This document shows positions 1-8,600 of a stretch of 64,000 nt of DNA, one piece after another (the stretch's first letter is position 1; the number at the start of each line of letters is the position of its first letter). Source of the DNA: Sphingomonas sinipercae (GTDB lineage Bacteria; Pseudomonadota; Alphaproteobacteria; Sphingomonadales; Sphingomonadaceae); contig NZ_CP049871.1 in assembly GCF_011302055.1 (NCBI RefSeq), positions 454,501-518,500 of the forward strand, given 5' to 3'. The notes beneath the pieces are model-generated. The model was not told the DNA's origin, did no database searches, and saw only the letters and a list, made by a program, of their open reading frames with translations. Made by a program: the position numbers and the translations under genes.

Positions 1-1284
1 GCAAAGCGCACCGAAATCGCCGATTGGCTGGCCGGCCACGGCGCCGACGCGGCGGTGCTGTCGGCGCTGGATTCGATTGCCTGGGCGTTTAACGTGCGCG
101 GGCAGGACGTCGCCCATACGCCGGTTGCTCTGGCCTATGCCCTGGTCAATGCCGACGGCACCGCCGACCTGTTCGTCGCCGGTGAAAAGGTCGGCGCCGA
201 CGTTCGCCAGCACCTTGGCAACGGGGTCCGGCTGCACGAGCGGAGCGACTTCGAACCGGCGCTGGCCCATCTTGCCGGAAAGACCGTGGCGGTCGATCCC
301 GAGCGCGCCGTCGCGGCGATTTTCGATGCGCTTGAAAAGGCGGGCGCCAGGGTCATCGCCGTGCGCGACCCGACGGTGCTCGCCAAGGCGATCAAGAACA
401 CGGTCGAGATTTCCGGGCAGAAGGCGGCGCAGGCCCGCGACGGGGCGGCGATCGCGCGCTTCCTCAAATGGGTCGATGAAGAGGCGCCCTCGGGGGAAGT
501 CGACGAGCTGGTCGCTTCCGACCGGCTCGAAGCCTTCCGCAAGGAAAATGCCGAGCTTCGCGACCTGTCGTTTGACACCATTTCCGGCGCCGGCCCCAAT
601 GGCGCCATCGTCCATTATCGCTCCGACGAGAGCACCAACCGAAAGCTTGAGCAGGGCACGCTCTATCTGGTCGATTCTGGGGGTCAGTACGTCGACGGGA
701 CCACAGACATCACCCGCACCGTGCCGATCGGCACGCCGACGGACGAAATGCGGGACCGCTTTACCCGTGTGCTTCAGGGGCACATCGCCATCGACACGGC
801 ACTGTTTCCAAAGGGCACGCGCGGCAGCCAGCTCGACAGCTTCGCGCGCCGGCCGCTGTGGGAAGCGGGGCTCGATTATGCCCACGGGACCGGCCACGGG
901 GTCGGCAGCTTCCTGTCGGTTCATGAAGGCCCGCAGCGAATCTCGCCGGTCGGAAGCGCGCAATCGGGCGGCGACGAACCGCTGCAGCCCGGCATGATCC
1001 TTTCCAACGAGCCGGGATATTACAAGACCGGAGAGTATGGGATCCGCATCGAGAATCTCGTGCTGGTCGTCGACAAGCCGATCGATGGTGCGGAAAAGCC
1101 GATGCTCGGCTTTGAAACGCTGACCTTCGCGCCGATCGATCGCCGGCTGGTGGTCAAGGAGATGCTGTCGGCGCGCGAGCTCGAATGGCTCAATGCCTAT
1201 CATGCCAGGGTGCTCGAAAAGATCGGCCCGAAGCTTGAAGGCAGCGACCGCGAATGGCTCGAAGCGGCCTGTGCGCCGCTCTAA
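1..1284 (+). CDS. pepP: M24 family Xaa-Pro aminopeptidase, 5' end missing
   Basis: This is a dinuclear-metal aminopeptidase of the M24B family, which removes an N-terminal residue preceding proline. The reading frame is open from base 1, so the start lies outside the window and about 427 residues are visible. The metal-binding pattern is complete: DSGG...DGTTDITR near 700 supplies two aspartates, HGTGHGVG near 890 the histidine, NEPGYY and the following GIRIENL the first glutamate, and FETLTFAP the second. The usual three-domain form of this family is near 600 residues, so roughly the first creatinase-like domain is lost to the window edge. The C-terminal extension after the last metal ligand is the typical short one. 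No signal peptide can be judged. The symbol is a family-level guess. Confidence 0.9.
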   Translation, partial: AKRTEIADWLAGHGADAAVLSALDSIAWAFNVRGQDVAHTPVALAYALVNADGTADLFVAGEKVGADVRQHLGNGVRLHERSDFEPALAHLAGKTVAVDPERAVAAIFDALEKAGARVIAVRDPTVLAKAIKNTVEISGQKAAQARDGAAIARFLKWVDEEAPSGEVDELVASDRLEAFRKENAELRDLSFDTISGAGPNGAIVHYRSDESTNRKLEQGTLYLVDSGGQYVDGTTDITRTVPIGTPTDEMRDRFTRVLQGHIAIDTALFPKGTRGSQLDSFARRPLWEAGLDYAHGTGHGVGSFLSVHEGPQRISPVGSAQSGGDEPLQPGMILSNEPGYYKTGEYGIRIENLVLVVDKPIDGAEKPMLGFETLTFAPIDRRLVVKEMLSARELEWLNAYHARVLEKIGPKLEGSDREWLEAACAPL

Positions 1285-1409
1285 GGCTTGGGCTTTTCGT
1301 CCGGTTTCAGGTCGCGCGCCTGCGCTTTGCGCCGCCGCAGGTTTTCGCGAAGCGCGGCCGCAAGCCGTTCTTCGCGCTTCTCTTTCTCGCCCATGATCGG
1401 CAGATGCAT
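1281..1409 (-). CDS. Small highly charged hypothetical protein
   Basis: This is a 42-residue, very basic and acidic, probably helical protein beginning MHLPIMGEKEKREERL and rich in Arg, Lys, Glu and Ala. A second in-frame ATG at 1394 would give 37 residues; neither start has a convincing ribosome binding site. Its stop codon overlaps the stop of the convergent aminopeptidase gene by a few bases. The sequence resembles short charged proteins I recall from other sphingomonads (MGEKEK/ALRENLRRRKAQAR type), but I cannot name a function. A longer frame to 1541 exists only because it reads into the neighbouring tRNA gene, so I rejected that start. Confidence 0.55.
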   Translation of the reverse strand: MHLPIMGEKEKREERLAAALRENLRRRKAQARDLKPDEKPKP

Positions 1410-1435
1410 TAGGCGGCCCGCGCCCGCAAGCCGGG

Positions 1436-1464
1436 TTGACGGCCAAAGGCCGCACCGCCATAGG
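1436..1464 (+). promoter_or_regulatory. Possible promoter of tRNA-Thr(GGT)
   Basis: TTGACG at 1436-1441 and CATAGG at 1459-1464 are separated by 17 bases and lie about 20 bases before the mature tRNA. The -35 is good and the -10 is weak. The call rests on spacing and position only. Confidence 0.35.
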
Positions 1465-1484
1465 CGCGCCACCTCCGTAAAAGT

Positions 1485-1559
<75 letters not shown>

Positions 1560-1613
1560 TTTTCACGCACAAGCATCCCGGGTCATGCCGGGCATGGAAA
1601 TGACGGACCGCGC

Positions 1614-2942
1614 ATGACCTTCCGGGTCGAAGCGACGGACGCCGGCCAGGGCATCCGGATCGCGATCAGCGCCGAGGGCCGGAACGCGACTTACGTCCTC
1701 GCCGACACGCTGCAGCCCGACTTCCTGAATTTCTATGCCGAGCTTGCCCGCGATTTCGGCACCCGCCCGCCGCGCGCGCTGCTCCATCACCCGACCGACC
1801 ACGATCCCCGGTGGCGGCCGCTGCTGACCGAGAACGTCCATCCGCACATCCTCTCCGGCTATGGCGACCCGGCGGTGCTGAAGACGGACGATGGCTGGAT
1901 CCTGGTCGCCACGTCGAACGATGCGCCCGACGCTTTCCCGATCCTGCATTCCTCCGACCTCGACCAGTGGCGGCATGTCGGCTTCGCTTTCCCACGCAGC
2001 GAAACTCCCGGCTGGACCGCAGCCGGCAGCCGAGTCGGCGATTTCTGGGCGCCGGAAATCGCCAGGGTCGGCGACGAATATTGGCTGGTCTACACCGCCC
2101 GCGACCGCGACCATGTGCTGCGAGTCGGCCTGGCCAAGAGCGCCCTGCCGACCGGGCCGTGGACCGACATCGGCCGGCCGCTGCTGGGCAGCGGCACCAT
2201 CGACGGCCATATCTTCGTCGATGACGACGGCGCGCCGTACCTGTTGTGGAAAGAAGATCGCAACGGCATCTGGCCGCGCAAGCTCGCGGCCTTGCTGCGC
2301 GACCGGCCGGAACTGATCGAGCGCATTTTCAGCGAGGAAGAGGATCGCCGGACGGCGCGGTTCGCGGCGGAAATCGTCGGTTGGGCAGCGACCCGCCGGC
2401 CGATCGAGCGCTTCTTCGTGATGCAGCCGTTCATTGGCACCGCCGTCGACAATTACGAGAGCGTCCGCAGGGTCCTGTCGAGCAGCGGTGAAGGCGACGA
2501 CTTGCTGGCGGCAATGACGACACCGATCCTTGCCCAGCGGCTGGCGAGCGACGGCACGTCCCTGCTGGGTTCGCCGACGGTCGCGATTTCGAACGACCAG
2601 CTGTGGGAGGGGCATTTGGTCGAAGGCCCGTTCCTGTGGAAGCAGGGCAAGCATTACTTCCTGTTTTACGCGGCGAACGATTTCACCGATCCCGCTTACG
2701 GCATCGGGGTGGCGGTCGGCGAAAGCCCGCTCGGGCCGTTCACCAAGCACCAGGCGCCGCTGCTGAAGACCGCGCGGAGCTGGGCCGCGCCCGGCCACGC
2801 GTCGGTCGCGTTGGGACCGGACGGTCAGCCGCACATCTTCTTCCACGCCTTCTTCCCCAATACCGGCGGCTACAATGTCTTTCGGGCGCTGCTGACGGCA
2901 CTGCTCCGCTTCGATGGGGATCGGGTCGAAGTCGTTCAGTAG
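1614..2942 (+). CDS. GH43-like five-bladed beta-propeller glycosidase with a helical insertion
   Basis: This 442-residue protein resembles glycoside hydrolase family 43, whose members cleave arabinose- or xylose-containing glycans. The expected three acidic residues appear in order: Asp85 in GDPAVLK (base), Asp197 in IDGHIF (pKa modulator) and Glu337 in LVEGPF (acid). Repeated blade motifs (YWLVYTA, YFLFYAA, PHIFFHA) support the propeller fold. Between residues about 218 and 320 there is an insertion of mostly helical sequence that breaks the usual spacing between the second and third catalytic acids. No signal peptide is visible, so it is probably cytoplasmic. The start is the ATG following a weak purine-rich stretch. 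The substrate cannot be told from sequence, and no sugar transporter or other glycosidase lies nearby. Confidence 0.75.
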   Translation: MTFRVEATDAGQGIRIAISAEGRNATYVLADTLQPDFLNFYAELARDFGTRPPRALLHHPTDHDPRWRPLLTENVHPHILSGYGDPAVLKTDDGWILVATSNDAPDAFPILHSSDLDQWRHVGFAFPRSETPGWTAAGSRVGDFWAPEIARVGDEYWLVYTARDRDHVLRVGLAKSALPTGPWTDIGRPLLGSGTIDGHIFVDDDGAPYLLWKEDRNGIWPRKLAALLRDRPELIERIFSEEEDRRTARFAAEIVGWAATRRPIERFFVMQPFIGTAVDNYESVRRVLSSSGEGDDLLAAMTTPILAQRLASDGTSLLGSPTVAISNDQLWEGHLVEGPFLWKQGKHYFLFYAANDFTDPAYGIGVAVGESPLGPFTKHQAPLLKTARSWAAPGHASVALGPDGQPHIFFHAFFPNTGGYNVFRALLTALLRFDGDRVEVVQ

Positions 2943-2990
2943 CGGCCGCAGCTTGCCTTGCCGCCGGCGATAGTCTTGGGGAGCGGGATC

Positions 2991-3992
2991 ATGCGCTTTT
3001 TCTCCGACAATGCGGCGGCCGCGCATCCGGCGGTCATCGATGCAATCGCCAGGTCCAACCAGATGGACACGGCCTATGACGGCGATGCGTTGAGCCAGCG
3101 GCTCGACGGTGCCTTTTCCGAACTGTTCGGGCGCGAGGTCAAAGCGCTGTGGGTGACGACCGGCACCGCGGCGAATTGCCTGGCGCTGGCGGCGCTCTGC
3201 CCGTCCTTCGGCGCCATCGTCTGCCACCGCGACGCCCATATCGAGAATGACGAGGCCGGGGCGCCCGCTTTCTTCGCGGGCGGGGCCAAGCTGATGCTGG
3301 TCGACGGGCCCGGGGCGAAAGTGACGCCCGAGGCCGTCGCCGAAGCCTGCGACCGGGTGCGCAAGGACGTTCACCAGGTCCAGCCAAAGGCGCTGTCGAT
3401 CACCAACGCGACCGAATACGGCCTGGCTTACCGCGCGGCCGAAGTCGCGGCGCTGGGCGAGGTCGCACGGTCGCGCGGCCTTGCCTTGCATATGGACGGG
3501 GCGCGCTTCGCCAACGCGCTTGCAACCACCGGCGAAAGTCCGGCGGACGTCACCTGGCGGGCAGGGGTCGATGCGCTCAGCTTCGGCTTCGTCAAGAATG
3601 GCGGCCTTAATGCCGAAGCGCTGATCCTGTTTCGGACCGAACTTGCCGACGAAGTCGCGGTTCGCCGCAAGCGGGCCGGGCATCTGGCAAGCAAGGGGCG
3701 GATGCTTGCGGCGCAGATCCTGGCGATGCTCGAAAACGACCTGTGGCTCGATAATGCCCGGTCCGCCAATGCCGCCGCGCAAACGATCGCCAGCGCCGCC
3801 GGCGAGCGGCTGGTTTATCCCGTCGAAGCCAACGAAATCTTCCTGCGCTGCACGCCCGGCGAAGCGGCGTCGCTGCGCTCGGCGGGCTTCGATTTCTACG
3901 ATTGGGCGCCGGGCGAAATCCGGCTGGTCACCAGCTGGGACCAGCAGGGCGAGGCAGTCGAGCAACTGGCGGCAGCGATCACGCGCCTGTGA
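2991..3992 (+). CDS. ltaE: Low-specificity L-threonine aldolase
   Basis: This PLP enzyme splits L-threonine and allo-threonine into glycine and acetaldehyde. It has 333 residues, near the family norm. The aldolase-type fold is shown by the N-terminal FFSDNAAAAHP, the HMDGAR motif with the PLP-binding Asp169, and the Schiff-base lysine Lys202 in FGFVKNGG. I chose the ATG at 2991 because GGGGAGCGGG lies just upstream; an earlier in-frame codon at 2958 would add a poorly conserved tail. Its stop overlaps the start of the following transporter by four bases (GTGA), so the two are probably translated together. Confidence 0.9.
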   Translation: MRFFSDNAAAAHPAVIDAIARSNQMDTAYDGDALSQRLDGAFSELFGREVKALWVTTGTAANCLALAALCPSFGAIVCHRDAHIENDEAGAPAFFAGGAKLMLVDGPGAKVTPEAVAEACDRVRKDVHQVQPKALSITNATEYGLAYRAAEVAALGEVARSRGLALHMDGARFANALATTGESPADVTWRAGVDALSFGFVKNGGLNAEALILFRTELADEVAVRRKRAGHLASKGRMLAAQILAMLENDLWLDNARSANAAAQTIASAAGERLVYPVEANEIFLRCTPGEAASLRSAGFDFYDWAPGEIRLVTSWDQQGEAVEQLAAAITRL

Positions 3993-4912
3993 CTCGCGCC
4001 AAAGTCGACGCGTCGATCGTCATCCCGTTCATCGTCTTCACGACCATCTGGGGAACGACCTGGATCGTCATCCGCGACCAGCTTGGCACGGTGTCCGCCC
4101 ATTGGTCGATCGCCTATCGCTTCTTCATCGCGGCTGCGGCGATGGCGGCGCTGGCGCGGTGGAAGGTTCAGACGCTCCGGCTGCCGGCCGCGGGCTTCGC
4201 CGCTGCGGCGGCGCTGGGGTTCCTGCAGTTCGTCATCAACTTCAACGCGGTTTACCTGGCGGAACACCATATCACTTCGGGGCTGGTTGCCACCGTCTTC
4301 GCACTGCTTCTGATCCCCAACAGCCTGCTTGCCTGGGCGCTGCTCGGGCAGCGGCCTTCCGCGCGATTTGCCGTCGGGTCGCTGATTGCCGTCGCCGGAA
4401 TCGCGCTTTTGTTCGCGCATGAGCTGTCGGAGCATCCGGCGCGCTTCGACGCGATTCTCCTGGGCATCGGCCTGACCCTGGTTGGAATGCTCGGCGCGTC
4501 GGCGGCCAATGTGTTCCAGGCGCTGGAGCGGGTGAAGCGCTTCCCGCTGCTGGCGGTGTTGACCTGGGCGATGCTGCTCGGCGCGCTATTCGACACGGCC
4601 ATCGCCCTGATCGTCGCCGGCCCTCCCACAATCGAACTCCGCCCGGCCTATTGGCTCGGCCTTGCCTACCTCGGCGTGTTCGCATCGGCGTTGGCGTTCA
4701 CGCTCTACTTGCCGGTGGTGCGCAAGATCGGCCCCGGCAAGGCTGCATATTCCAGCGTCATGGTGCCGATCATCGCAATGGCCTTTTCGACCTGGCTGGA
4801 AGACTATCGCTGGACGCCGCAAACCATCGCCGGCGCATGCCTTGCGCTGGGCGGCATGGTGGTCGCGCTCAGTCGCGGGCGGGTATTGGTCCCCGCGCCG
4901 GACGCTGCCTGA
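3989..4912 (+). CDS. EamA/DMT-superfamily membrane transporter
   Basis: This inner-membrane protein of about 307 residues has two EamA repeats and about ten transmembrane helices, as in drug/metabolite exporters such as RhaT- and YdcZ-like permeases. The first helix contains TTIWGTTW, a typical EamA opening, and the second repeat ends VRKIGPGKAAYSSVMVP. I start it at GTG 3989, which overlaps the TGA of ltaE; the longer frame upstream reads through ltaE in another phase. Coupling to threonine aldolase suggests export of an amino acid or breakdown product, but that is a guess from position only. Confidence 0.87.
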   Translation: MTRAKVDASIVIPFIVFTTIWGTTWIVIRDQLGTVSAHWSIAYRFFIAAAAMAALARWKVQTLRLPAAGFAAAAALGFLQFVINFNAVYLAEHHITSGLVATVFALLLIPNSLLAWALLGQRPSARFAVGSLIAVAGIALLFAHELSEHPARFDAILLGIGLTLVGMLGASAANVFQALERVKRFPLLAVLTWAMLLGALFDTAIALIVAGPPTIELRPAYWLGLAYLGVFASALAFTLYLPVVRKIGPGKAAYSSVMVPIIAMAFSTWLEDYRWTPQTIAGACLALGGMVVALSRGRVLVPAPDAA

Positions 4913-5299
4913 CTAGCGGCGAACCCCATAGAGTGGCTTTGGAATCTGGGTGACTCCGGTGACCAGGCAACGTTCCGAGCCGAAGGCGTCGGGGAAGACG
5001 ATCTGGGCATCCAGCCCGCCGCAAATCCACGATCCGCCGCCAAGGGTGCGCAGCACCGCGCGCGGGTTGGACACGCTGCTGTTGCAAGTCCCGGACAATT
5101 GCAGCCGGTAGAAGCGGCTGCCCCCGACCTGCACGTCGACGACATCGTCGGCGATGGTCGAAAAGTGACGGACCTGATTGGCGTTGAAGCAGGTGCCGCC
5201 GTTCGACCTGGCGACCGGCACGGCCGGCGAGGGCACTTGCGTGCAACCGGCGGCGGCAAGGGCGCAAAGGCTGGCGGCAGTGGCGGTGAAGCGGCGCAT
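4913..5299 (-). CDS. DUF6491-type lipoprotein
   Basis: This is a 128-residue exported lipoprotein. It has a short basic N-terminus, a hydrophobic stretch and a lipobox LAAAGC at about residues 14-19, so it should be lipidated and periplasmic or in the outer membrane. The mature part carries CFNANQVRHF and several further cysteines (CNSS, SWICGG, ERCLV), the pattern I associate with DUF6491 proteins of Sphingomonadales, whose function is unknown. It ends directly after the convergent transporter gene and is divergent from pepN, with an 87-base shared upstream region. Confidence 0.75.
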   Translation of the reverse strand: MRRFTATAASLCALAAAGCTQVPSPAVPVARSNGGTCFNANQVRHFSTIADDVVDVQVGGSRFYRLQLSGTCNSSVSNPRAVLRTLGGGSWICGGLDAQIVFPDAFGSERCLVTGVTQIPKPLYGVRR

Positions 5300-5386
5300 G
5301 TCGGGTCTCCTTCGTCAGCGGTTGAACGCTCCAGGGGCGGGTTGGGTCGCATTGCGCGCCGCCGGCCCGCTCCCTAGACCCGGACC

Positions 5387-7993
5387 ATGGCTGACGTCCG
5401 AATGACCGCGGAAAATCCGCAAAACCCGACCCACCAGGAAATCCGCCGGCTCGATTACCGGCCGCCGGACTGGCTGGTGCCGGAGGTCGAGCTCGATTTC
5501 GACCTCGATCCGGAAAGCACCACCGTCCGCGCCCGCTTGCATGTGCGGCGAAACGGCGACCACGATCGGCCGCTGCGGCTCGACGGCGATGGACTGACGC
5601 CGGTGACGGTCAAGGTCGATGGCATGGACGCGCAGTGGCAGCTGGACGGCGCCGCGCTGGTGGTCGTGGTCCCCGCCGGCGAAGCGGTCGTCGAGACCGA
5701 AGTCCGGATCGACCCGGCGGCCAACACGCAGCTGATGGGCCTGTACGCATCGGGCGGAATGCTCTGCACCCAGTGCGAGGCGGAAGGCTTCCGGCGGATC
5801 ACCTTCTTCCCCGACCGGCCTGACGTGCTCAGCAAATATCGGGTGCGGATGGCGGCGGATCGGCAGCGCTTCCCAGTTCTTTTGACCAACGGCAATCCGC
5901 TGCGCAGCGGCGAGGCGGAGGGCGGGCGCCATTGGGCCGAGTGGGAAGATCCGTTCCTCAAGCCATGCTACCTCTTCGCGCTCGTCGCCGGCGACCTCAA
6001 GGCCAACAGCGACAGCTTCACAACCATGAGCGGCCGCAAGGTCGCGCTGAACATCTGGGTGCGCGAAGCCGATCTGCCGCGGACCGCCCACGCGATGGCC
6101 GCGCTGAAGGCGTCGATGCGATGGGACGAAGAGGTGTACGGGCGCGAATACGACCTCGACCTGTTCAACATCGTCGCCGTGTCCGACTTCAACATGGGGG
6201 CGATGGAGAACAAGGGCCTCAACATCTTCAACACGGCCTACATCCTGGCCGATCCCGACACCGCGACCGACGCCGATTTCGACAATATCGCGCGGGTCGT
6301 CGCGCACGAATATTTCCACAATTGGTCGGGCAACCGGGTCACCTGTCGCGACTGGTTCCAGCTCAGCCTGAAGGAAGGCTTCACCGTCTTTCGCGACCAG
6401 GGCTTTTCCGCCGACATGGGCAGCGCCGCGGTGCAACGCATCGATGATGTGAAGGTGCTTCGCGCCGCGCAATTCCCCGAAGACCAGGGCCCGCTGGCGC
6501 ATCCGGTACGGCCGGACGGCTATCTGGAAATCTCCAACTTCTACACCGCCACCATCTACAACAAGGGCGCGGAGCTGATCCGGATGTTGCGGACGGTGCT
6601 TGGGGCCGACAAATTCCGGGCCGGCACCGACCTCTATTTCGAGCGGCACGACGGCGAAGTGGCGACCTGCGACGATTTCGTCAGGGCGCTGGAAGATGCC
6701 AGCGGGGTCGACTTGTCCGCTTTCAAAATCTGGTACGGGCAGGCCGGGACGCCGCTGGTCGGCGCGCGGCTGGACCATGATTTGGCCAGCGGACGCGCGA
6801 CCCTGCACCTGACCCAGACGGTCAAGCCGACCCCCGGGCAGCCGGTCAAGGCGCCGATGCCGATCCCGCTGCGCACCGCCCTGATCGGCGCCGACAGCGG
6901 CGCCCAGATCGGCGAGGAGCAACTGATCATTTTCGACCGGCCGGAGCAAAGCATCGCTTTCGACGATGTGCGCGAGCGGCCGCTGCTTTCCATCAACCGC
7001 GGCTTTTCAGCGCCGGTGGTGATGGCCGTGGACCGGGATGGCGACGCGCTGGAGCGCCTGGCCCAGAGCGATACCGATCCCTTCGCCCGATATGAGGCGA
7101 TGCAGGAGTTGATGCTGCAATTGCTCATCGCCGGCAGCCGTGGCGAGCCGACCGATTCGGCGCCGCTGATCAGGGCGATGGCGGAGACTCTGAAATCCAA
7201 CTCGCTCGACCCGGCCCTGAAGGCCGACGCGATTATGCTTCCGACGGAGGCGGTCATCGGCGACCGGATGGAGCAGGTCGACCCGGACGCCATTCACGCC
7301 GCCCGCGAAAGCTTGCGGGCCGATCTGGCGATTGCGCTTCGGACGGACCTCCTGGCGCTCCACGCTGCTTCGGCGCCGGGCGGCAGCGACCTGTCGCCGG
7401 AGGCCAAGGGCGCGCGCAAGCTGCGCAATGGCGCCTTGTCCTACCTTGCCGCCGCCGACTCCGCCGACGGCGCACGGCGCGCCAAGCAGCAATTCGATTC
7501 CGCCGACAACATGACCGCGCGGCAGGGCGCGCTTGCGGTGCTGGTGTCGCTGGACAGTGAGGAGCGCGAACAGGCGCTGGGAAGTTTCTACACCCGCTTC
7601 GAAGCGGAGCCGCTGGTGATCGATAAATGGTTCGCGCTGCAGGCGATGGCGCAGCGGCCCGAAACTCTGGACGATGTCGAACGGCTGGCTCGCCACCCGG
7701 CGTTTACTATCGCCAATCCGAACCGGCTGCGCGCGCTGGTCGGCACTTTCAGCGCCAATCAGTGGGCATTCCATGCCGCCGGCGGGCGCGGGTACCGGTT
7801 CCTCGCCGACATGATCCTCGCCGTCGACAAGCTGAACCCGCAAATGGCGGCGCGCTTCATTCCGCAGCTGGGCCGCTGGCGCCGGTTCGACGAACAGCGC
7901 CAGGCGCTGATGCGCGCGCAGCTTGAACGGATCGTTGGGACCCCGGGATTGTCGAAGGACGCTTTCGAGCAAGCATCCAAATCGCTCGGCTAG
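5387..7993 (+). CDS. pepN: Aminopeptidase N (M1 family)
   Basis: This cytoplasmic zinc aminopeptidase of 868 residues finishes the breakdown of peptides and matches the usual length for bacterial PepN. The exopeptidase signature GAMEN lies near residue 271. The zinc site is HEYFHNW, with His307, Glu308 and His311, and the third ligand is Glu330 in LKEGF. The C-terminal half has the all-helical DUF3458 character of the E. coli-type enzyme. The start is the ATG at 5387; a second ATG six codons later is possible. The gene stands alone, divergent from the lipoprotein upstream and convergent with the Mla operon downstream. Confidence 0.96.
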   Translation: MADVRMTAENPQNPTHQEIRRLDYRPPDWLVPEVELDFDLDPESTTVRARLHVRRNGDHDRPLRLDGDGLTPVTVKVDGMDAQWQLDGAALVVVVPAGEAVVETEVRIDPAANTQLMGLYASGGMLCTQCEAEGFRRITFFPDRPDVLSKYRVRMAADRQRFPVLLTNGNPLRSGEAEGGRHWAEWEDPFLKPCYLFALVAGDLKANSDSFTTMSGRKVALNIWVREADLPRTAHAMAALKASMRWDEEVYGREYDLDLFNIVAVSDFNMGAMENKGLNIFNTAYILADPDTATDADFDNIARVVAHEYFHNWSGNRVTCRDWFQLSLKEGFTVFRDQGFSADMGSAAVQRIDDVKVLRAAQFPEDQGPLAHPVRPDGYLEISNFYTATIYNKGAELIRMLRTVLGADKFRAGTDLYFERHDGEVATCDDFVRALEDASGVDLSAFKIWYGQAGTPLVGARLDHDLASGRATLHLTQTVKPTPGQPVKAPMPIPLRTALIGADSGAQIGEEQLIIFDRPEQSIAFDDVRERPLLSINRGFSAPVVMAVDRDGDALERLAQSDTDPFARYEAMQELMLQLLIAGSRGEPTDSAPLIRAMAETLKSNSLDPALKADAIMLPTEAVIGDRMEQVDPDAIHAARESLRADLAIALRTDLLALHAASAPGGSDLSPEAKGARKLRNGALSYLAAADSADGARRAKQQFDSADNMTARQGALAVLVSLDSEEREQALGSFYTRFEAEPLVIDKWFALQAMAQRPETLDDVERLARHPAFTIANPNRLRALVGTFSANQWAFHAAGGRGYRFLADMILAVDKLNPQMAARFIPQLGRWRRFDEQRQALMRAQLERIVGTPGLSKDAFEQASKSLG

Positions 7994-7997
7994 GGGC

Positions 7998-8600
7998 CTA
8001 GCCGCCGATCCATTGCGCGACTTCGGCCGCGACCTGGTTGGCGACGGCGTTGAGCGCCGGTGCCACCGTCGCGGTGGTTCCGTCGGCCGGTGCTTCGGCA
8101 ACGAAAGTGCGGCTCTGCACGCTGGCGCCGCCGTTGGTCGCGAGCGTGCCCTGGTAGCGGGCGATGACGACGCCGCGCTGCGCATCGAAGCCGAAATCGA
8201 GCAGCTCGCCGCTCAGCGTGATTCCCGGATCGAGCCCGGACTGCTGCGGGTCGAGCACGACGCGGCTAGTGGTCCGCCGGATCGTTTCCGCAACCAGCTT
8301 CTGGAACAGCCGGTCGGGGGTATCGACCCACTGCATGTCCTTCACATATTCGACCTGCGACGCATTGACCTGCACGGGCACGCGAATGGTGTGCAATTCC
8401 TTGCTGGTGACCGGCACGCGGACAGTCACGGCCGACCCGGCGCTCGACTGGCGCGCAATGGCGCCGGTGGGCGGTGCCGCCGGCGTCAGGTCGTAAAGCA
8501 CGGTCGGGGCCTTGCCGCCGCCAAGCAGGCCGCCGAGCGAGCAGCCGGCCAGCGATACCGCGAGCGTGAGCGGTCCTGCGAAACGCAACAGCGGGGTCAT
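7998..8600 (-). CDS. ABC-type transport auxiliary lipoprotein (Mla/Pqi type)
   Basis: This 200-residue lipoprotein is the last gene of the Mla-like operon. A signal peptide with lipobox SLAGC at residues 16-20 indicates lipid anchoring. The mature part opens with VLYDL and has the alternating strand pattern and the RRTTSRVVL segment of the ABC_trans_aux (DUF330) family, which includes PqiC. Such proteins are thought to link the periplasmic MCE channel to the outer membrane. Its ATG overlaps the stop of the MCE gene (ATGA), so it is almost certainly co-translated with it. Confidence 0.85.
   Translation of the reverse strand: MTPLLRFAGPLTLAVSLAGCSLGGLLGGGKAPTVLYDLTPAAPPTGAIARQSSAGSAVTVRVPVTSKELHTIRVPVQVNASQVEYVKDMQWVDTPDRLFQKLVAETIRRTTSRVVLDPQQSGLDPGITLSGELLDFGFDAQRGVVIARYQGTLATNGGASVQSRTFVAEAPADGTTATVAPALNAVANQVAAEVAQWIGG

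Noticed and set aside
1563..3965. An 800-residue open frame on the minus strand
   Set aside because: It lies antisense to the GH43-like gene and threonine aldolase, both well supported. Long antisense frames are expected where third positions are strongly G/C.
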